Assembly (NCBI RefSeq): GCF_008831285.2
Contig: NC_045138.2
Span: 30,477,934 to 30,537,933 of the forward strand
DNA length: 60,000 bases
Origin: Nymphaea colorata
Taxonomy: Eukaryota > Streptophyta > Magnoliopsida > Nymphaeales > Nymphaeaceae
Direction of reading: 5' to 3'
Position numbers and translations under genes: made by a program. Below, in pieces: positions 11,853 to 24,300 of the stretch. The number at the start of each line of letters is the position of its first letter. The stretch's first letter is position 1. A model generated the notes under the pieces. It was not told the origin of the DNA. It ran no database searches and saw nothing but the letters and a program-made list of their open reading frames with translations.

Positions 11853-12343
11853 TCGTCTTTCATTCATTGTTGGGTGACTCTTCTCTCATTGTTCTTATTC
11901 TGTTTTATTGTACTATTGTCTTGTATATTTCATTATTTTATTTTGTTTTTACGGTTTGTTTTTATATCTAAGAGACTTAAATTTTGTTATGCACTTCCAT
12001 TTTATGGTCTCCTCTTTCGCTCTCTCATAGAGAAAAAACAAACCTGATGACATACACCCATGACTATTGCTATCCTAGCAGTATAAAACTCCCCTCGTTG
12101 AACGCTTCCTCTTGCAAGAGTATTTTCCCAAATAAAATATCACTTGCTCCCCTTCTAAGAAGGAAAAGGAAAAAGCTCGCCTCTGCTAATCGGTGTTCTT
12201 ATATCAAGCCATACATACTTGGTCTACTTACAAAGCCATGGAAGTAGCTAGCAGTAGCAGTTTCTTCTTGTCCTTGTTTATTTGTTGGACATGTTTGGTA
12301 AGTTAGACGCACGGACAGACATAAGATAAGAGTTGTGTTTACT

Positions 12344-12348
<5 letters not shown>

Positions 12349-12388
<40 letters not shown>
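12349..12388. repeat. (GA)n microsatellite
   Basis: An uninterrupted run of about 20 GA units. Confidence 0.9.
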
Positions 12389-12392
<4 letters not shown>

Positions 12393-13117
12393 AACTTATC
12401 TCCACTGGTTTCACAGATATTTACGTGATAGAACCATTCATGATGTCTGACCCTCCACTGTTAACACGGCCCATAGATCATAGGCTAAATGAAATTCATA
12501 GAATAATGATAATGCTTTTACTAGTTGGACAAATTTAACCTACTTGTGATGCAATGTTAATGGGTATAGAACTCATCGAAAGCCCAATTTAAGGACAGGA
12601 TTGATGGGAAAAGTAGAAAACAGAACCAACACCGTAGAAACATCAAAGATAAATGACTAGATAGACCTAAAGTCTTACTTGCGATGCAGTATTTTTCCCA
12701 CTTTTCGAGATAACTTATTCATCTAATCTTAAATATAGCTGCAACAATCAGATCTAGAAAGAGGCCGGCCAGATGATACGGGTTTTTTTCTATAATATCG
12801 CTGAGAACTTAATGTTGCCGTTAGTTTACAACTAATGGCAATTGTAGCAACACTTTTGTGTGGAGATGCTATGCTATGCCCTTGAGCCCTATGTATCTGC
12901 AGATGAGAGTTGTTTTAGTAACTTAATTATTGCTTATTTGATCTTTTTTTTTTTATTTTCCATGGCTTGATGTTTATCTACCCATAAATCTTAAAATATT
13001 TTGCATTGGCATGTCGACGATGCAAATTCTCAGCTCAGTTATATATACATTTTGCAATAGAATTTCAAAATTGCCCTTATATTTACTTGAATTTAAATTA
13101 AAAAATAATAATAACGT

Positions 13118-13327
13118 ACTCTTACTAAGTATCGCTTTTGTCACTACCAACAAGATATGGTTGTAAAAAATGAGAAGTTAAATATGAGCTCAGAAACCTG
13201 TGAATAATGCCTACATATGGCATACTCTTGCTAAGTATCGCTTTTGTCACTGCCAACAAGATATGGTTGTAAAAAATGCGAAGTTAATTATGAGCTCAGA
13301 ACAAACAATGAAGAAATTATAACGTTT
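13118..13327. repeat. 105-bp tandem duplication
   Basis: The block starting TACTCTTACTAAGTATCGCT at 13118 recurs at 13223 with few changes and includes CAACAAGATATGGTTGTAAA in both copies. The period is 105 bases. No open frame is shared between the copies. Confidence 0.75.
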
Positions 13328-14686
13328 TCATGTCCTTCGTAGGAAGTAAAAAGCAAACCCGTTCTATATATATATATATATATATAGACGGAACCATATG
13401 CAAGTTTCCCAAAAACCAAGTACTTTTCAACGAGTACATATGAAACTTCAAGATAATTATTACGTTAAGGCATGACAAAAGGTCCAAAAACATAGTACCT
13501 AGATTTCAATCCGAAATACCTTAAAATAGCAATATCTTAAAGGGGGGACTAGTGATCAGAATGTTGAGTTTACGCCGTTGTTTGAGAATCAACAACATTT
13601 CAAATACAGCAACCTGAGGTGCACTTACTGCCTAATTCCATCAAGCTGTTGGAAAATAAAGTTGCCTACCACATATATTTCTATAGTAATTATTAATTTG
13701 AATGATAAAGAATAATGATTAGTTCTAAGTATGTTACTTTATGATTAAAGATGAAATGGCATATGTTAATAACATGTATTTCATATACTAGCTACCCATG
13801 TTTTTGGACTATCTTACACAATGATGAGAGTTAACCATAGATAAAATGTGATTAACCTAGATCGAGTGCCAACCCTCGCTTTCTTTTTCTACTTTTTCCT
13901 TACTGACAAGGAGAAAACAAGCATTGTGGCTTTGATGCCCCCACATTATTGAGCCAACATCTAGCTGCATATAACAGGAAATAATATGGATGAGATGTTT
14001 CCATGATATATTGTCGTACTTATGAAACTGCAATTTTTGTCTGCCCAAGTGTTGTACTGCAGGTATATGACACAGGCAGTTTGAAATTTTCTTAAATGTG
14101 TAATAGGATCTGTAAATATACAAGAAATTTCAGATTGGGATACCATCTCTCAGGATTTCAGCAACAAGTGTCAGTGGTGGAGAATAAGGATGTGAAGGAT
14201 TTGAATAACATTAATAAGGAGACATAAAATATACTAATAAGAAGCATAGTGAGCTTAATCTAAAGTGAAATGCAGTTACCAATTGCTGTTTTTGGTTTAA
14301 TTACTGAAAAGGGTGCGAAGAAGTGGCAACAAAAGCAGTTTTCTGTATATTCAGATATTGTGATTTCTGTTTATGTTAGATCGCCGTCACACTTTCATGC
14401 TGCGGGCATAGATATTGTGCAGGATGCTCTTTCCCTCGTACGCGCTCTTTCCTGTTCATTCTTCGTTTCATAATTGGCGTTTCAATTTTTACAGATCTTT
14501 TTTTTTTTCCACGCTTGTTCCTTTGGATGTTAAGTTTCGTCCTGACTGCTTTTGTTCCACTGAGGGTAATAATTTGCACGTAAACTTCTATTGGTTGCAT
14601 TCTGTAGAATTTGTAACGGGACGTTCTTTCTGTCCGTTCCTCTTCTTTCTTTATTGTTCACACACACACACACATATATATATATA

Positions 14687-14933
14687 TTGGTAGATTCCAG
14701 ACCCTTAAGAGCTAGATCTGTAAGGAATCATCTTGATTGTTGATTTTTTCAAGATAAATGGTTAAGAAAAAAATAGTAAGAGAAAAGAGATCAGGAATTT
14801 TAATAATCAAAGCATTAATTAGCAACTTTTTCTCCTTGTTTTTCTTTGATCAATCATCTATTTCATAAACATTAATGACCAAGATGATTTATTACAGGTC
14901 TAGCACCTGACCTAAGGGTTTGGTACCTATCAA
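14687..14933. mobile_element. long-inverted-repeat MITE inserted in (TA)n
   Basis: The left arm (TTGGTAGATTCCAGACCCTT onward) and the right arm (reverse complement TTGATAGGTACCAAACCCTT onward) form inverted repeats of about 60-65 bases, both containing AATCATCTTG or a close form. Total length is about 247 bases. (TA)n lies directly on both sides, which suits a TA-targeting element but also hides the exact border. Confidence 0.55.
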
Positions 14934-14938
14934 TTTCT

Positions 14939-14940
<2 letters not shown>

Positions 14941-14978
<38 letters not shown>
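14941..14978. repeat. (TA)n microsatellite
   Basis: About 19 TA units directly after the right end of the MITE at 14687-14933. Confidence 0.9.
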
Positions 14979-14980
<2 letters not shown>

Positions 14981-15057
14981 CATTTCTTCTTGAATTGTAC
15001 ATTTTTTTCTTCTTTTTCTTCTACTTCTCTCTTGCTCTCACATACACAGCCACATAT

Positions 15058-15201
15058 GGGTTGATGTGGGCTGTTGCCTACTCCAGCCCTATAAAAAAAA
15101 TTATTTTCATATTAGTTCCTTTAGTAGTTTGCTTATTTTTATGTAGTAGTGCCCCTTTCAAATTAGTGCCACTTCAGACAAAATTTCTGGCTCTGCCGTT
15201 G
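15058..15201. mobile_element. hAT-type MITE fragment, CAGTGGCGGAGCC family (copy 2)
   Basis: The interior GGGCTGTTGCC, then AGTGCCCCTTTCAAATTAGTGCC and the end AAATTTCTGGCTCTGCCGTTG match the copy at 18732-18910. The left terminal repeat is not recognisable, so this copy is 5'-truncated. Confidence 0.5.
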
Positions 15202-15513
15202 ACACGTGGTTACATTCAAAAGGAAGTAGACTATCTCCATGCTCAGATGAAATCTGTTACAGTTTCAACGTCTGTATATATGACAACTGTGAGTTTACAT
15301 TTCAAATTTCTGTAACATAAAAAAAGACTCAATAGTTTGCATCTGAAATTTGTGGATGTTGGTATGGTTACAGCACGATTATTAACGTTGCTTCTACATG
15401 ACCTTGGCTGGTTGTAGGATGAATTTCAGATTCAAAATCTTGCATATATGTAGTGATGTACAAGACATGCACTATTATCTAAGTGACGTCCTCAAGAAGT
15501 TGCTAGTGGATTG

Positions 15514-15514
<1 letters not shown>

Positions 15515-15579
<65 letters not shown>
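15515..15579. repeat. (TA)n microsatellite
   Basis: An uninterrupted run of about 32 TA units, adjacent to the second copy of the long-inverted-repeat MITE. Confidence 0.92.
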
Positions 15580-15582
<3 letters not shown>

Positions 15583-15599
15583 TGTTGATCTTTCCAAAA

Positions 15600-15767
15600 T
15601 GGAAAGCTGAGAGAGACTTAAGGAGAAAGAGAAGATATGATATTTTAGATGTTTAGCATTAATTAACAAATTTTCTCTTTGATTTCTTTCAGCCCTATGT
15701 CCTCGAAAAATCAACGGTCAAGATGATTCCTTACAGGTCATATACCTAAGGGTTGCATATCTACTAA

Positions 15768-15805
<38 letters not shown>
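15600..15805. mobile_element. second, decayed copy of the 14687 MITE with a (CT)n(TA)n tail
   Basis: The interior TAGCATTAATTAACAAATTT and the right arm CAAGATGATTCCTTACAGGT followed by CCTAAGGGTT match the element at 14687-14933. Its left arm is not clear. (CT)n and (TA)n at 15771-15805 follow the right end, and (TA)n precedes it, repeating the arrangement of the first copy. Confidence 0.5.
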
Positions 15806-17439
15806 CAATTCTCATCCCATGAGTGTGAACTTGATTGATATCAGAAACTTTAATTAAATGTCTTGTATTGGACGCAAAAATTAAAGACAACAGCAGTCTA
15901 AAAAAGTATCAGATTATGTTCACAGGCTACAAAAACTTATTTACACATCTGCACTTGTCCATAGTGTCCAAGAGAATATTGTTGGTTTTTGGTTTTTGAG
16001 GCACCATGATCACAGGTCTCCATGCTTTGAAATTTGGAAACGAGGGGAATGACTGAAAGATGGTGAGTCATGAAAATCATGCGCAATATTGTTTACAGTG
16101 CACCTGATTTTCAGCGGACATGCATTCTTAGCCTCATCTGGGAAGACATGAATTGCAGTAGAAAACCACCAGTGAAATTGTTGTGTAGCTCAAGGTTTGT
16201 CCTTGCAAGGAAAAATTATTTTACTTTGTAGTTGCATTACCATGGTGGTTCTTATTTTTAGCGATTGCATGGAGATTATTCTACACCAACATATTTTTTT
16301 CATTAATCAACAGGTCCGGCCCCTAACAGATAAAGCAACCATAACGAGGTTAATTTCTGCTTCTACTCCAAAATATATTCAACATAATGCGAATAGCATG
16401 TATATATTGAATAAGTGAAGGATCTGTTATGTCCTTCGAAAGAGAATAAAGGGCTAGGGTGGATTGTTCAAGGATTGGTGTTGAACAAAAAGTTTATCCA
16501 CCATCTCCATTCAACTTCATTAATTCGATCTTCAGTGGAAGTGGCACTCTTCTCTCCAGGTATATATTCATGAACCCATCAAATGTAAAGAAGAAACATG
16601 AAATATTTTCCTGAGTTTCTTTCCTCCTATCCTATAGTTACTGACCATAGGCAGTCAATTTCTGTGGCTTTAGCTCACTGTCAAGAATCTGAAAGGCTCA
16701 AATCATGTTATTCTGGAGAAGAACATCTCTCCTAAAATACTTTTGGACAATATCATTGCATGGCCAGAAAGATTTGATTAGCGTGACCCCTGTGTACAAC
16801 GAGATATGAGATGCCAGAAGTCATTTACAGCTTTGGAAGGATGTTGTAGCTAAAAGTTCAGTGTGGAAGCGCTGATCATAGCATTAATTCATGCATGCTT
16901 CAAGAAAGATGAAAGGCATGTGTTCTTTCTGATCATGAACGGTTCATGCTTCAAAACTTCTACGAAAAATACTTGGTTTGGGCGGGAGATGAAGGGCATT
17001 CTCTGGATATCAAAAGGAAATCTTTCAAATATTGGAAAACGTGCAAGAATAACTGTTGAAGAATTGTACGTTCTCTTGAAATCTACACTCTTTTTTGGTT
17101 GAAAAGTTACGAACGCACAAGAACTTTTGAAAAAATTGTACTTTCTCTCTTGAAAACGATGCTTTAACTGCATAAACTTTGAAACTTAATTCTGTGCATT
17201 CTTATTTTACTTTTCCATCTATCAGTACTTGCTTCTGTTTAATTGTGTGAGCCTCACAAAATTTTTTAAGCCCCTTAATTGTCATTTCTATTCAAATGTT
17301 TCTTCCACTACCAATTTCCTCCTCGAGCAAGCCACAAGGCCAACGTTTGAGCGTCCACAAACGTGTGTTCTCATGCATGCACGTGTGTCCAGGGGGTTAG
17401 AATAGGTGTGCCAACATATACATACATATAGAGGAATTG

Positions 17440-17780
17440 AAATCACATATCAAGAACTGAAATCAGTTGTATATCTTTCTGACCGGATGTTTTTTTTTTT
17501 CATTTTGTGTCGTTAAAAATAGTCACAAAAGATGCACTGCGGATAATCAGTTGTTTGACTCCGGTCTTTAGCAATGAAGTACACCTTTTGCAATGTTTTT
17601 AAGTGACATAAAATAGAAAACAACGTCCCTCCAGCCACAAAAGTAATCAGATTATTTTATTTTTTTCTATATATAGATATATATAGGAAAATTGGAATCA
17701 GTCGGCTACCTCTATGACCGAATGATGAATTTTTTATATTTTGTGTCGCTAAAATTCATCACAAACAGTGCATTTTGTCA
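17440..17780. repeat. pair of diverged direct repeats
   Basis: Two blocks share GAAATCAGT or GGAATCAGT, then GACCGGATG or GACCGAATG, then ATTTTGTGTCG, then a CACAAA-containing stretch. They begin near 17455 and near 17692. Each starts next to a short (TA) tract. The repeat family is not recognised. Confidence 0.45.
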
Positions 17781-17863
17781 CCAAAAACTGTGATCAAGAA
17801 TTTGGTCGTTGCAAGCAATACAATGTAAAAAAAATAACTATATAGCTACAGAGGTAGTTGGCT

Positions 17864-17878
17864 TATATATATATATAT

Positions 17879-17922
<44 letters not shown>
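17864..17922. repeat. (TA)n(GA)n compound microsatellite
   Basis: A TA run followed directly by about 20 GA units. Confidence 0.9.
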
Positions 17923-17925
<3 letters not shown>

Positions 17926-18731
17926 GTCCGTAGTCCAATCAAATATTTCAAGTGCTTCCTACTCCAGTCATAACATAGTAACATCTGTCCATTATCGGTT
18001 TCCCAATTAAAAGCTGCAGGGTCCAGTCCACCCAATGCAGAGCGTTTTTATGAGAAGAAAAGTATTGATACTCACTTGGAGCACTAGATCTCATCTCCTA
18101 CAGTGATATTTGGTCTTCCTTTATTAAGTGCACCAAATCCAATCTGGATCTGATATACAATGTATTTACCTTATTCAAATGCACGGTCTGCAGATTTGCG
18201 CCTGGCCTACTTACCAGGATACTAAAGTATAAATATTTAATTAGTGTTGCTAACATCATCTGCAAGAAAGTTGAAGAATCCTTGTGGTCACAACCTCTGG
18301 GTGCGTTTAAGATTTAAAATTGATATTGCTTTTGCAACAAAGTAGTGAGCGCGAACCTTTTCTGTTCTGTGGTAAATCTCCTACCTAACAATTAAGCCTT
18401 GGATTTCATTAAACGCGTGGTCTTCATTGATATTCTCCCAGTTATTATATACATAATATTTCGTTACAGATGAAGGAGATTGATGAGCATGCGCAACACG
18501 AGATATGCTTCATTGTTCACATGCGTTTTACTGTAAACGATGTCTTCATTAATATTCTCCAAGCAATTTCCCGCTGGTAGTAGCTATTGATTCGCCATAT
18601 ATAGAAGGAATTAACTCTTCAATCTAAATACCTTTTAGCATAACGTGGAGGAGCAAGGAAGGAGGTATGATTTAAGGACCAGCTAATTCTTATTAAATCC
18701 TTCAATCCTAAAGGCATTACTGTACATTAGG

Positions 18732-18910
18732 CAGTGGCGGAGCCCAATGATGACTGGTATGGGCAACTGCCCACAACAGCTTCACAAAGTTTACTTGTTT
18801 TTACATTAACAATTTGATATATTTTAGTGTTTATATATATAGGTGCCCCTAAAAGCATAAAACTTATTGAATTAGTGCCCACACCAGTCAAAATTTCTGG
18901 CTCTGCTATG
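18732..18910. mobile_element. hAT-type MITE, CAGTGGCGGAGCC family (copy 3)
   Basis: The left end is CAGTGGCGGAGCC and the right end AAATTTCTGGCTCTGCTATG, whose reverse complement gives CATAGCAGAGCCAG. The interior resembles copies 2 and 4. The flanking 8-mers no longer match. Confidence 0.6.
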
Positions 18911-19267
18911 AGGTCCTGAACTTTATTCTCAAACAATGTGAATCAATGACCAATCTTATTATATCTTTTTCCTTCTCTGAATTTTGAAAGGGAATTAAGA
19001 ACCATGCACATGTTGAACAGCTAATATTTATACGATCGTAATCTCTTCTTTATATTGCAGTAGTTCATCATGTTTGCCTGGACACACTCACCATCAGTGG
19101 AATCTCCAATGACTCAGGCCTCCAATGTCTCAAAGGAAAGTCTGTGAAGACGGTATACAGTACAAAGTGCGCTTATAAGAAGGGAAAAAGTATTTGAATA
19201 GTAGTACTGGATTTGTCCTGTCGCAACAATGTGGCAGATGTTGAGTAGAATTTTAATCCATCCATGC

Positions 19268-19441
19268 GGGGTCGTTTGGGAACAACAACATTGCGTTACT
19301 GTCCCATGCATCTAACCCAAAAAATTGGTTGGATTGATTGGACACTTTAGAAAGTCTTTTATGAATCTACTCCATTTTTTGAGTAAATGCATGGACTAGT
19401 AAGATATTAAGATACTGTTAATATTGTCCCCAAACAGCCCC
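19268..19441. mobile_element. candidate MITE with GGGGTCGTTTGGG ends
   Basis: The left end GGGGTCGTTTGGGAACAA and the reverse complement of the right end GGGGCTGTTTGGGGACAA agree at 15 of 18 positions over a 174-base span. This is typical of a small plant MITE. No target duplication is clear. Confidence 0.55.
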
Positions 19442-21114
19442 TAAATAGCAGGCTACATTTGAATTTGTGTAGTTCTTTTTCATAATTCTTTATTCCTATC
19501 CTGTCTTTGGGGTTATTTGTCTCTTCATTGATTGTAAATCTTGTTGGTGGACAAAGAGAACCAGCTGCAGCCTTGTGGACGTGGACAAACCGAGTCCGTT
19601 CGATTCTGGTGGGGCACAGTGGGGGCACCTTATGCTGGTTTCAACGTGTATAGGCTTTCCACCATCATCTCTTTGTTTCTTTTAGGAACATCTTGCATGC
19701 TTACTGCTCTCTCTTTCTCTCTGCATGTACTATAATATGTTCCTAAGAAATTCTGTAGGGTCATTAGTCACATGATTTTATGGGGAAAAAAAGGGGAATA
19801 GAGCATCTTATACTAAAACTTTTCCATTTTTTAAGTGTTGGGTATGTAAAAATACCCCCCCAAAAAAAACTCTCTTTGAAACCCCCCACCACCCCCCCAC
19901 CCCAGGAAAAAAAAAAAAAGAAACTAAATATATAGTTTATACATAAAAGGACTTCCCTATGAAGACAAGATAAAATGCTTTAGAAATCTTTTTTGTCTGT
20001 GAGGGATGACGCGGTGGCTTGAGAGGAGGTGAGTTGGACCCCATACATGCAGCATCCTCGCAAGCCATTATATTCACCGAATGGAGTACTTGTGCTCATT
20101 GTTTGAGTCAAGCCATTATATTATAGTGGTGTGCTTGTCGACAGACAAATGGATAATTAAAGCTGTGAATATTTTTTGAATTGCAATTCCGAACATGTGT
20201 GTAGCTGTCTATGGAAGGGGCCGTCTTTTTAAGTTGACTTAAACGATGTTCGTAAAATTTCTTTCTTAATGGAAATTATCAAACATGTACTGATGAATTA
20301 TTTTATAGAGTCAACTACTTATTTCATAATATTTGAATAATGGGCAATTGTTTTTTTCTTAAATACTTCGAATATTGAGTGACTGTTTGCATACTTCTCC
20401 AAAAGTTTCAAAGTTAGTAAATTTACAGATTGAGTTTTTTATTTTATTTTATACATTTAATTGTTGTGCTTCTTTTTGTGCAGATTGATTTTATGTAAAA
20501 AAAACGCTTAACAATGTTAGGGGTCAAACTCATTGGTAAGCAATCTAAAAGATTCTACACACACACACTTAAGATTTTAGATCCAACCCCTTAAAACGAT
20601 TGCACTTTCTACATGTTATCTTCAATGAAAATCCGAAGCTAATCCGAGTAACCATTTTTCCATTTAACACATATCCTGCTGATGGTATGGTCAGATATTT
20701 TTTTGCCCTAGACCCAGTTGAACATGTTCATGGAGAGACCATCATCAAGTTGGTTTCTGTTTAATCAAGCTTTCTCTTTCTACTGTCGATTCTCTTGGAA
20801 AAACATACAAAACGCATCTTAATGTTACCCTACGATGCTGTTTTATCAGTCAGGAAACTGTGCCTGTGGCTGTCAGCTATTCTCTTTAGAATTATGACGG
20901 GCACCGGCAGCGTAACAAAAAAGCTTTTAGAGATGCCCCATGCATTTAATCCATGATCGTAATGCTGTGGCATATCAGCACTTGTTCCAACGGAAGTTGG
21001 CAAGCTACCCAACACCATATAAGACAAATTAATCAATTAAAACAAGTCACAGTACCTTCATCAAGAAAAATTAACCTGAATCTTGAGATAACTCCTTGAC
21101 ATGAACCTTGAATT

Positions 21115-21118
<4 letters not shown>

Positions 21119-21173
<55 letters not shown>
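21119..21173. repeat. (TA)n(GA)n compound microsatellite
   Basis: About 19 TA units followed by about 8 GA units, 140 bases past the lycopene cyclase stop codon. Confidence 0.9.
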
Positions 21174-21312
21174 TTCTTTGATATATGTACAAGAGCTGTT
21201 AAGATAAAAGCCCACAATAAAAAGGCTTCAAAATCATTGACATGCTATTTTAACTTGGTAAGCAACATGAAGCAACATCATTTACCATATAAAGACAAAG
21301 GTAAAGAAAAGT

Positions 21313-24300
21313 CTAAAGGTTGAGATATGTCCTCATAAGAGTTGCTCCACTTGGATCTGACAAGAGATGTCTTATAAGAAGCTTTCTCATACCATTTGGC
21401 GCAATCACGAACATATATAAAGCAAACCATACAAGATCAATGGATGAAAGCTTGGAACCAAGGAATCCTTTCCATAACCTGCAATGTCCGTGAACTTAGG
21501 ATCACTCGAGTATTCACAAGTCAGGGTCAAGCAGCAGAAACAAATTTTGGGAAGCATATCTATACACCTAAACAAGGGAAAACTGAAAGATCCTCATGAC
21601 ATACTTATATCCATGATAATGATTATAATCCAAATATCATTTTTCCATTTTTCTATTCTACTTCCCATCCACATCCACAACTGGTGAAAAGAAGGTACGA
21701 GACAACAACTTACCAAGCAAAAGGCAGCCCAAGCTTGCCTGGTCCCAGGAGGCAGGAACTACAGAAGCTTAGATCAAGAATCGTAATTCATTTGGAAAGT
21801 TAAAGCAAGTGAACTGGTTTCTCTTTTAACTTGCAAAGCTTATGATGACAATTATGAATAAATTGGATGTCTATTGCGATTGATCCTTATATTCTATGTA
21901 CACATTTATTAGAAGTATGTATTTTGAACATCTATGTAGCGATAAGTGAACGAGAGTAGGTTCCTCCTAATGAAAAGAGGACATTGGCCTCTTCAATTTC
22001 GCAATTTTCACATGTTTTGCACTCACAACATGAATGGATATTTTTTAGGAAGGGACAACTAAATAATCCATTTACAATGTATAATTATGTATAAACAGCA
22101 GACAAATTATGCATGTTTTGAAGTCTTGAAAGATCCTATGGTTCATCAAGGAAACATGATCTATGGGTTCATTCCTAGCAAAAGGATAATATATGTATCC
22201 ATAGGGTCTGAGCTGGCAATCCACAGTAAAAAATGAAGAAATCCAAACTATTTGCAACAGTGTGCAAATATTACATAAATCCATGTCATTGTCACAGACA
22301 TTGCATTATTTTTGAAAGAATAGCAAAATTCAAGAGAAAAATGAAAAAATGTGTTTTATTTTAACATTAAAATAAATTTATCACGGTTTTCCCTTTTTTC
22401 CCATTTTTTCTGTTTTTGTCATTTTTTACATCAATATAATCATGAATTCGAATTTAAACTTGGTTGAAGTTATTTATCAACATTTTTATCATCAATAAAG
22501 CTTGTCACTTTATCTAGTTTTTTAGTGTCTTTGTAATTCATTTTCCTGAGATTTTCCTGAGGAAAATTGGCCTAAAAATACATGAGAACATCCTTGTCGT
22601 AGAAAACCTGAGAACAATCTTTGTGACAATAGTATATACATGCATACATAGACAAGTACATATATTCATAATTGTGCATGTGTGTGTGTGTGTCCCTCTC
22701 AACCTTAGTGCCCAAGGTTTTTTTTCTTAATTTTCAAGTGATACTATTTTCACGTCTGACATGTAAATAAATGTATCGCCTAACAAACTAGTAAGTAACA
22801 TGGGGAGACATGCACAGGGCTGCCAGCTTGTGTATATGTAAGGTGAAAGTGAAGCTAGAGCAGAACATACTATAGACACTACACATTAAGTTGCATTTGA
22901 TGCTAAATAATAGTGTATGCCAAAGAGATCTTTCCTTCTATTCCTTGCTACATACTTGAGTGAAAATATAGGAAGCAAGAAGTTTCAGCAATACCATTCA
23001 GGTAACCGGAAGAAAGTGTCGAAGAATTCTCTGACTCCATTGACATCAAACTGCAAAATCAATTCTAACCCAAAAAGGAAAAACGCTCTCTGGCGCTTTC
23101 TCTCCTGAGGCCAAAGAGCTTCCCATGCTGAAACAAATAAAAATCCTTGTTATAGTTAGGTGAACAACCATTTTCCATACCAATAAAATGTTAAATCCAT
23201 GCAATTTACCAGGAATAAGGTATTTTGGCCAACATCCAACGTAACAGCTCACTATCAATACCAAATGGACAAATATCTAAGGACAGTTCAAAAAAAAGAA
23301 AAACACTCTAACCCTTCATTCATAGTTCCCTAATGTTTCTTTCAAGCAGCCATATATTTCCACTTTTTACCTCATGCTCATCCACATTTTACTGGATGAG
23401 GAAAGCTGTCGTACCTTTCAGATAAGACCATGTGTGGTTCTTCCTGTACGGAACTTGGACTTGACAAGACACCTAAAGCGACGAGGCAAGTCCACATCCA
23501 CACTTTTTGGATACTGACTCTAGATTAGGTAGCTAAGACTCTAATAATATCCATTGTCCAATTTGTCTTAGAGACAACATATTGTGCCTTAGGATACAAT
23601 GTTTGAAAGGATACATAGATAGACCATAAGAGAGTAGAGTATTAACTATTAAGTATCAGGAGGTTTTAATGAAATGAATTTTCGTATAAAGGTCACTCAT
23701 GAATAAAAAACCATGCAAGAATAATTTCAAAAGAAAACTGGAGACAATCTAGCCATGGAGGATGGTTCTTTGCCTCAGTGTTCTTATGGCTAACAGTCAT
23801 CAAGTGAGTGAAGTAGTCATATTAAGTGTCCAGGGTCATCAAGCAAAGAAAGACAAGGAAAATGTCGATTCAGCCAACATGGGGACTTTTAAAAAGGACA
23901 GAGAAGTGAATCTTCCAGAGATTACAGGACATAGCAACATTACATGAAAGGTTCAACTAGAAGCAATTCTTGAACAATGACACCAATAGACTCAGATAGT
24001 GATGGGTGCATCACTATTGATATTTGACATGTGACATCAAATGTTTATCATAATGCTTGAAAAAGATGAGGACGTTGTTTCACTTCTAAGTGATGCAGCA
24101 ATGAAAATAAACTCTTTCACTTTATTTTTGTGATCCCAGAGAAGTTGTTGATATGCTAAAAGGTAAAACTTTTGGGTACAGATGAGCATTTAGCCATTTA
24201 CAATGGTGGTTCAAGTATTGAAAGCACATTTGAAATGAAACACCCTTATAGTATGTAATAGATTACCATCAAACTTCTATCAGTTATGAAGATGGAATCA

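Larger units (their letters stand above)
10085..21312. other. gene-free, repeat-rich stretch
   Basis: Eleven kilobases without a protein family I can recognise. The first kilobase is CT-rich and may hold the rest of the MIR156 transcript. The remainder is AT-rich and full of microsatellites, short transposons and local duplications, listed separately. Open frames are below about 110 codons and either follow simple repeats or lack any conserved motif. Confidence 0.5.

Noticed and set aside
13118-13327. Possible CRISPR-like repeat and spacer array
   Set aside because: Two long copies only, no regular short repeat, and plant nuclear context. It is a simple tandem duplication.
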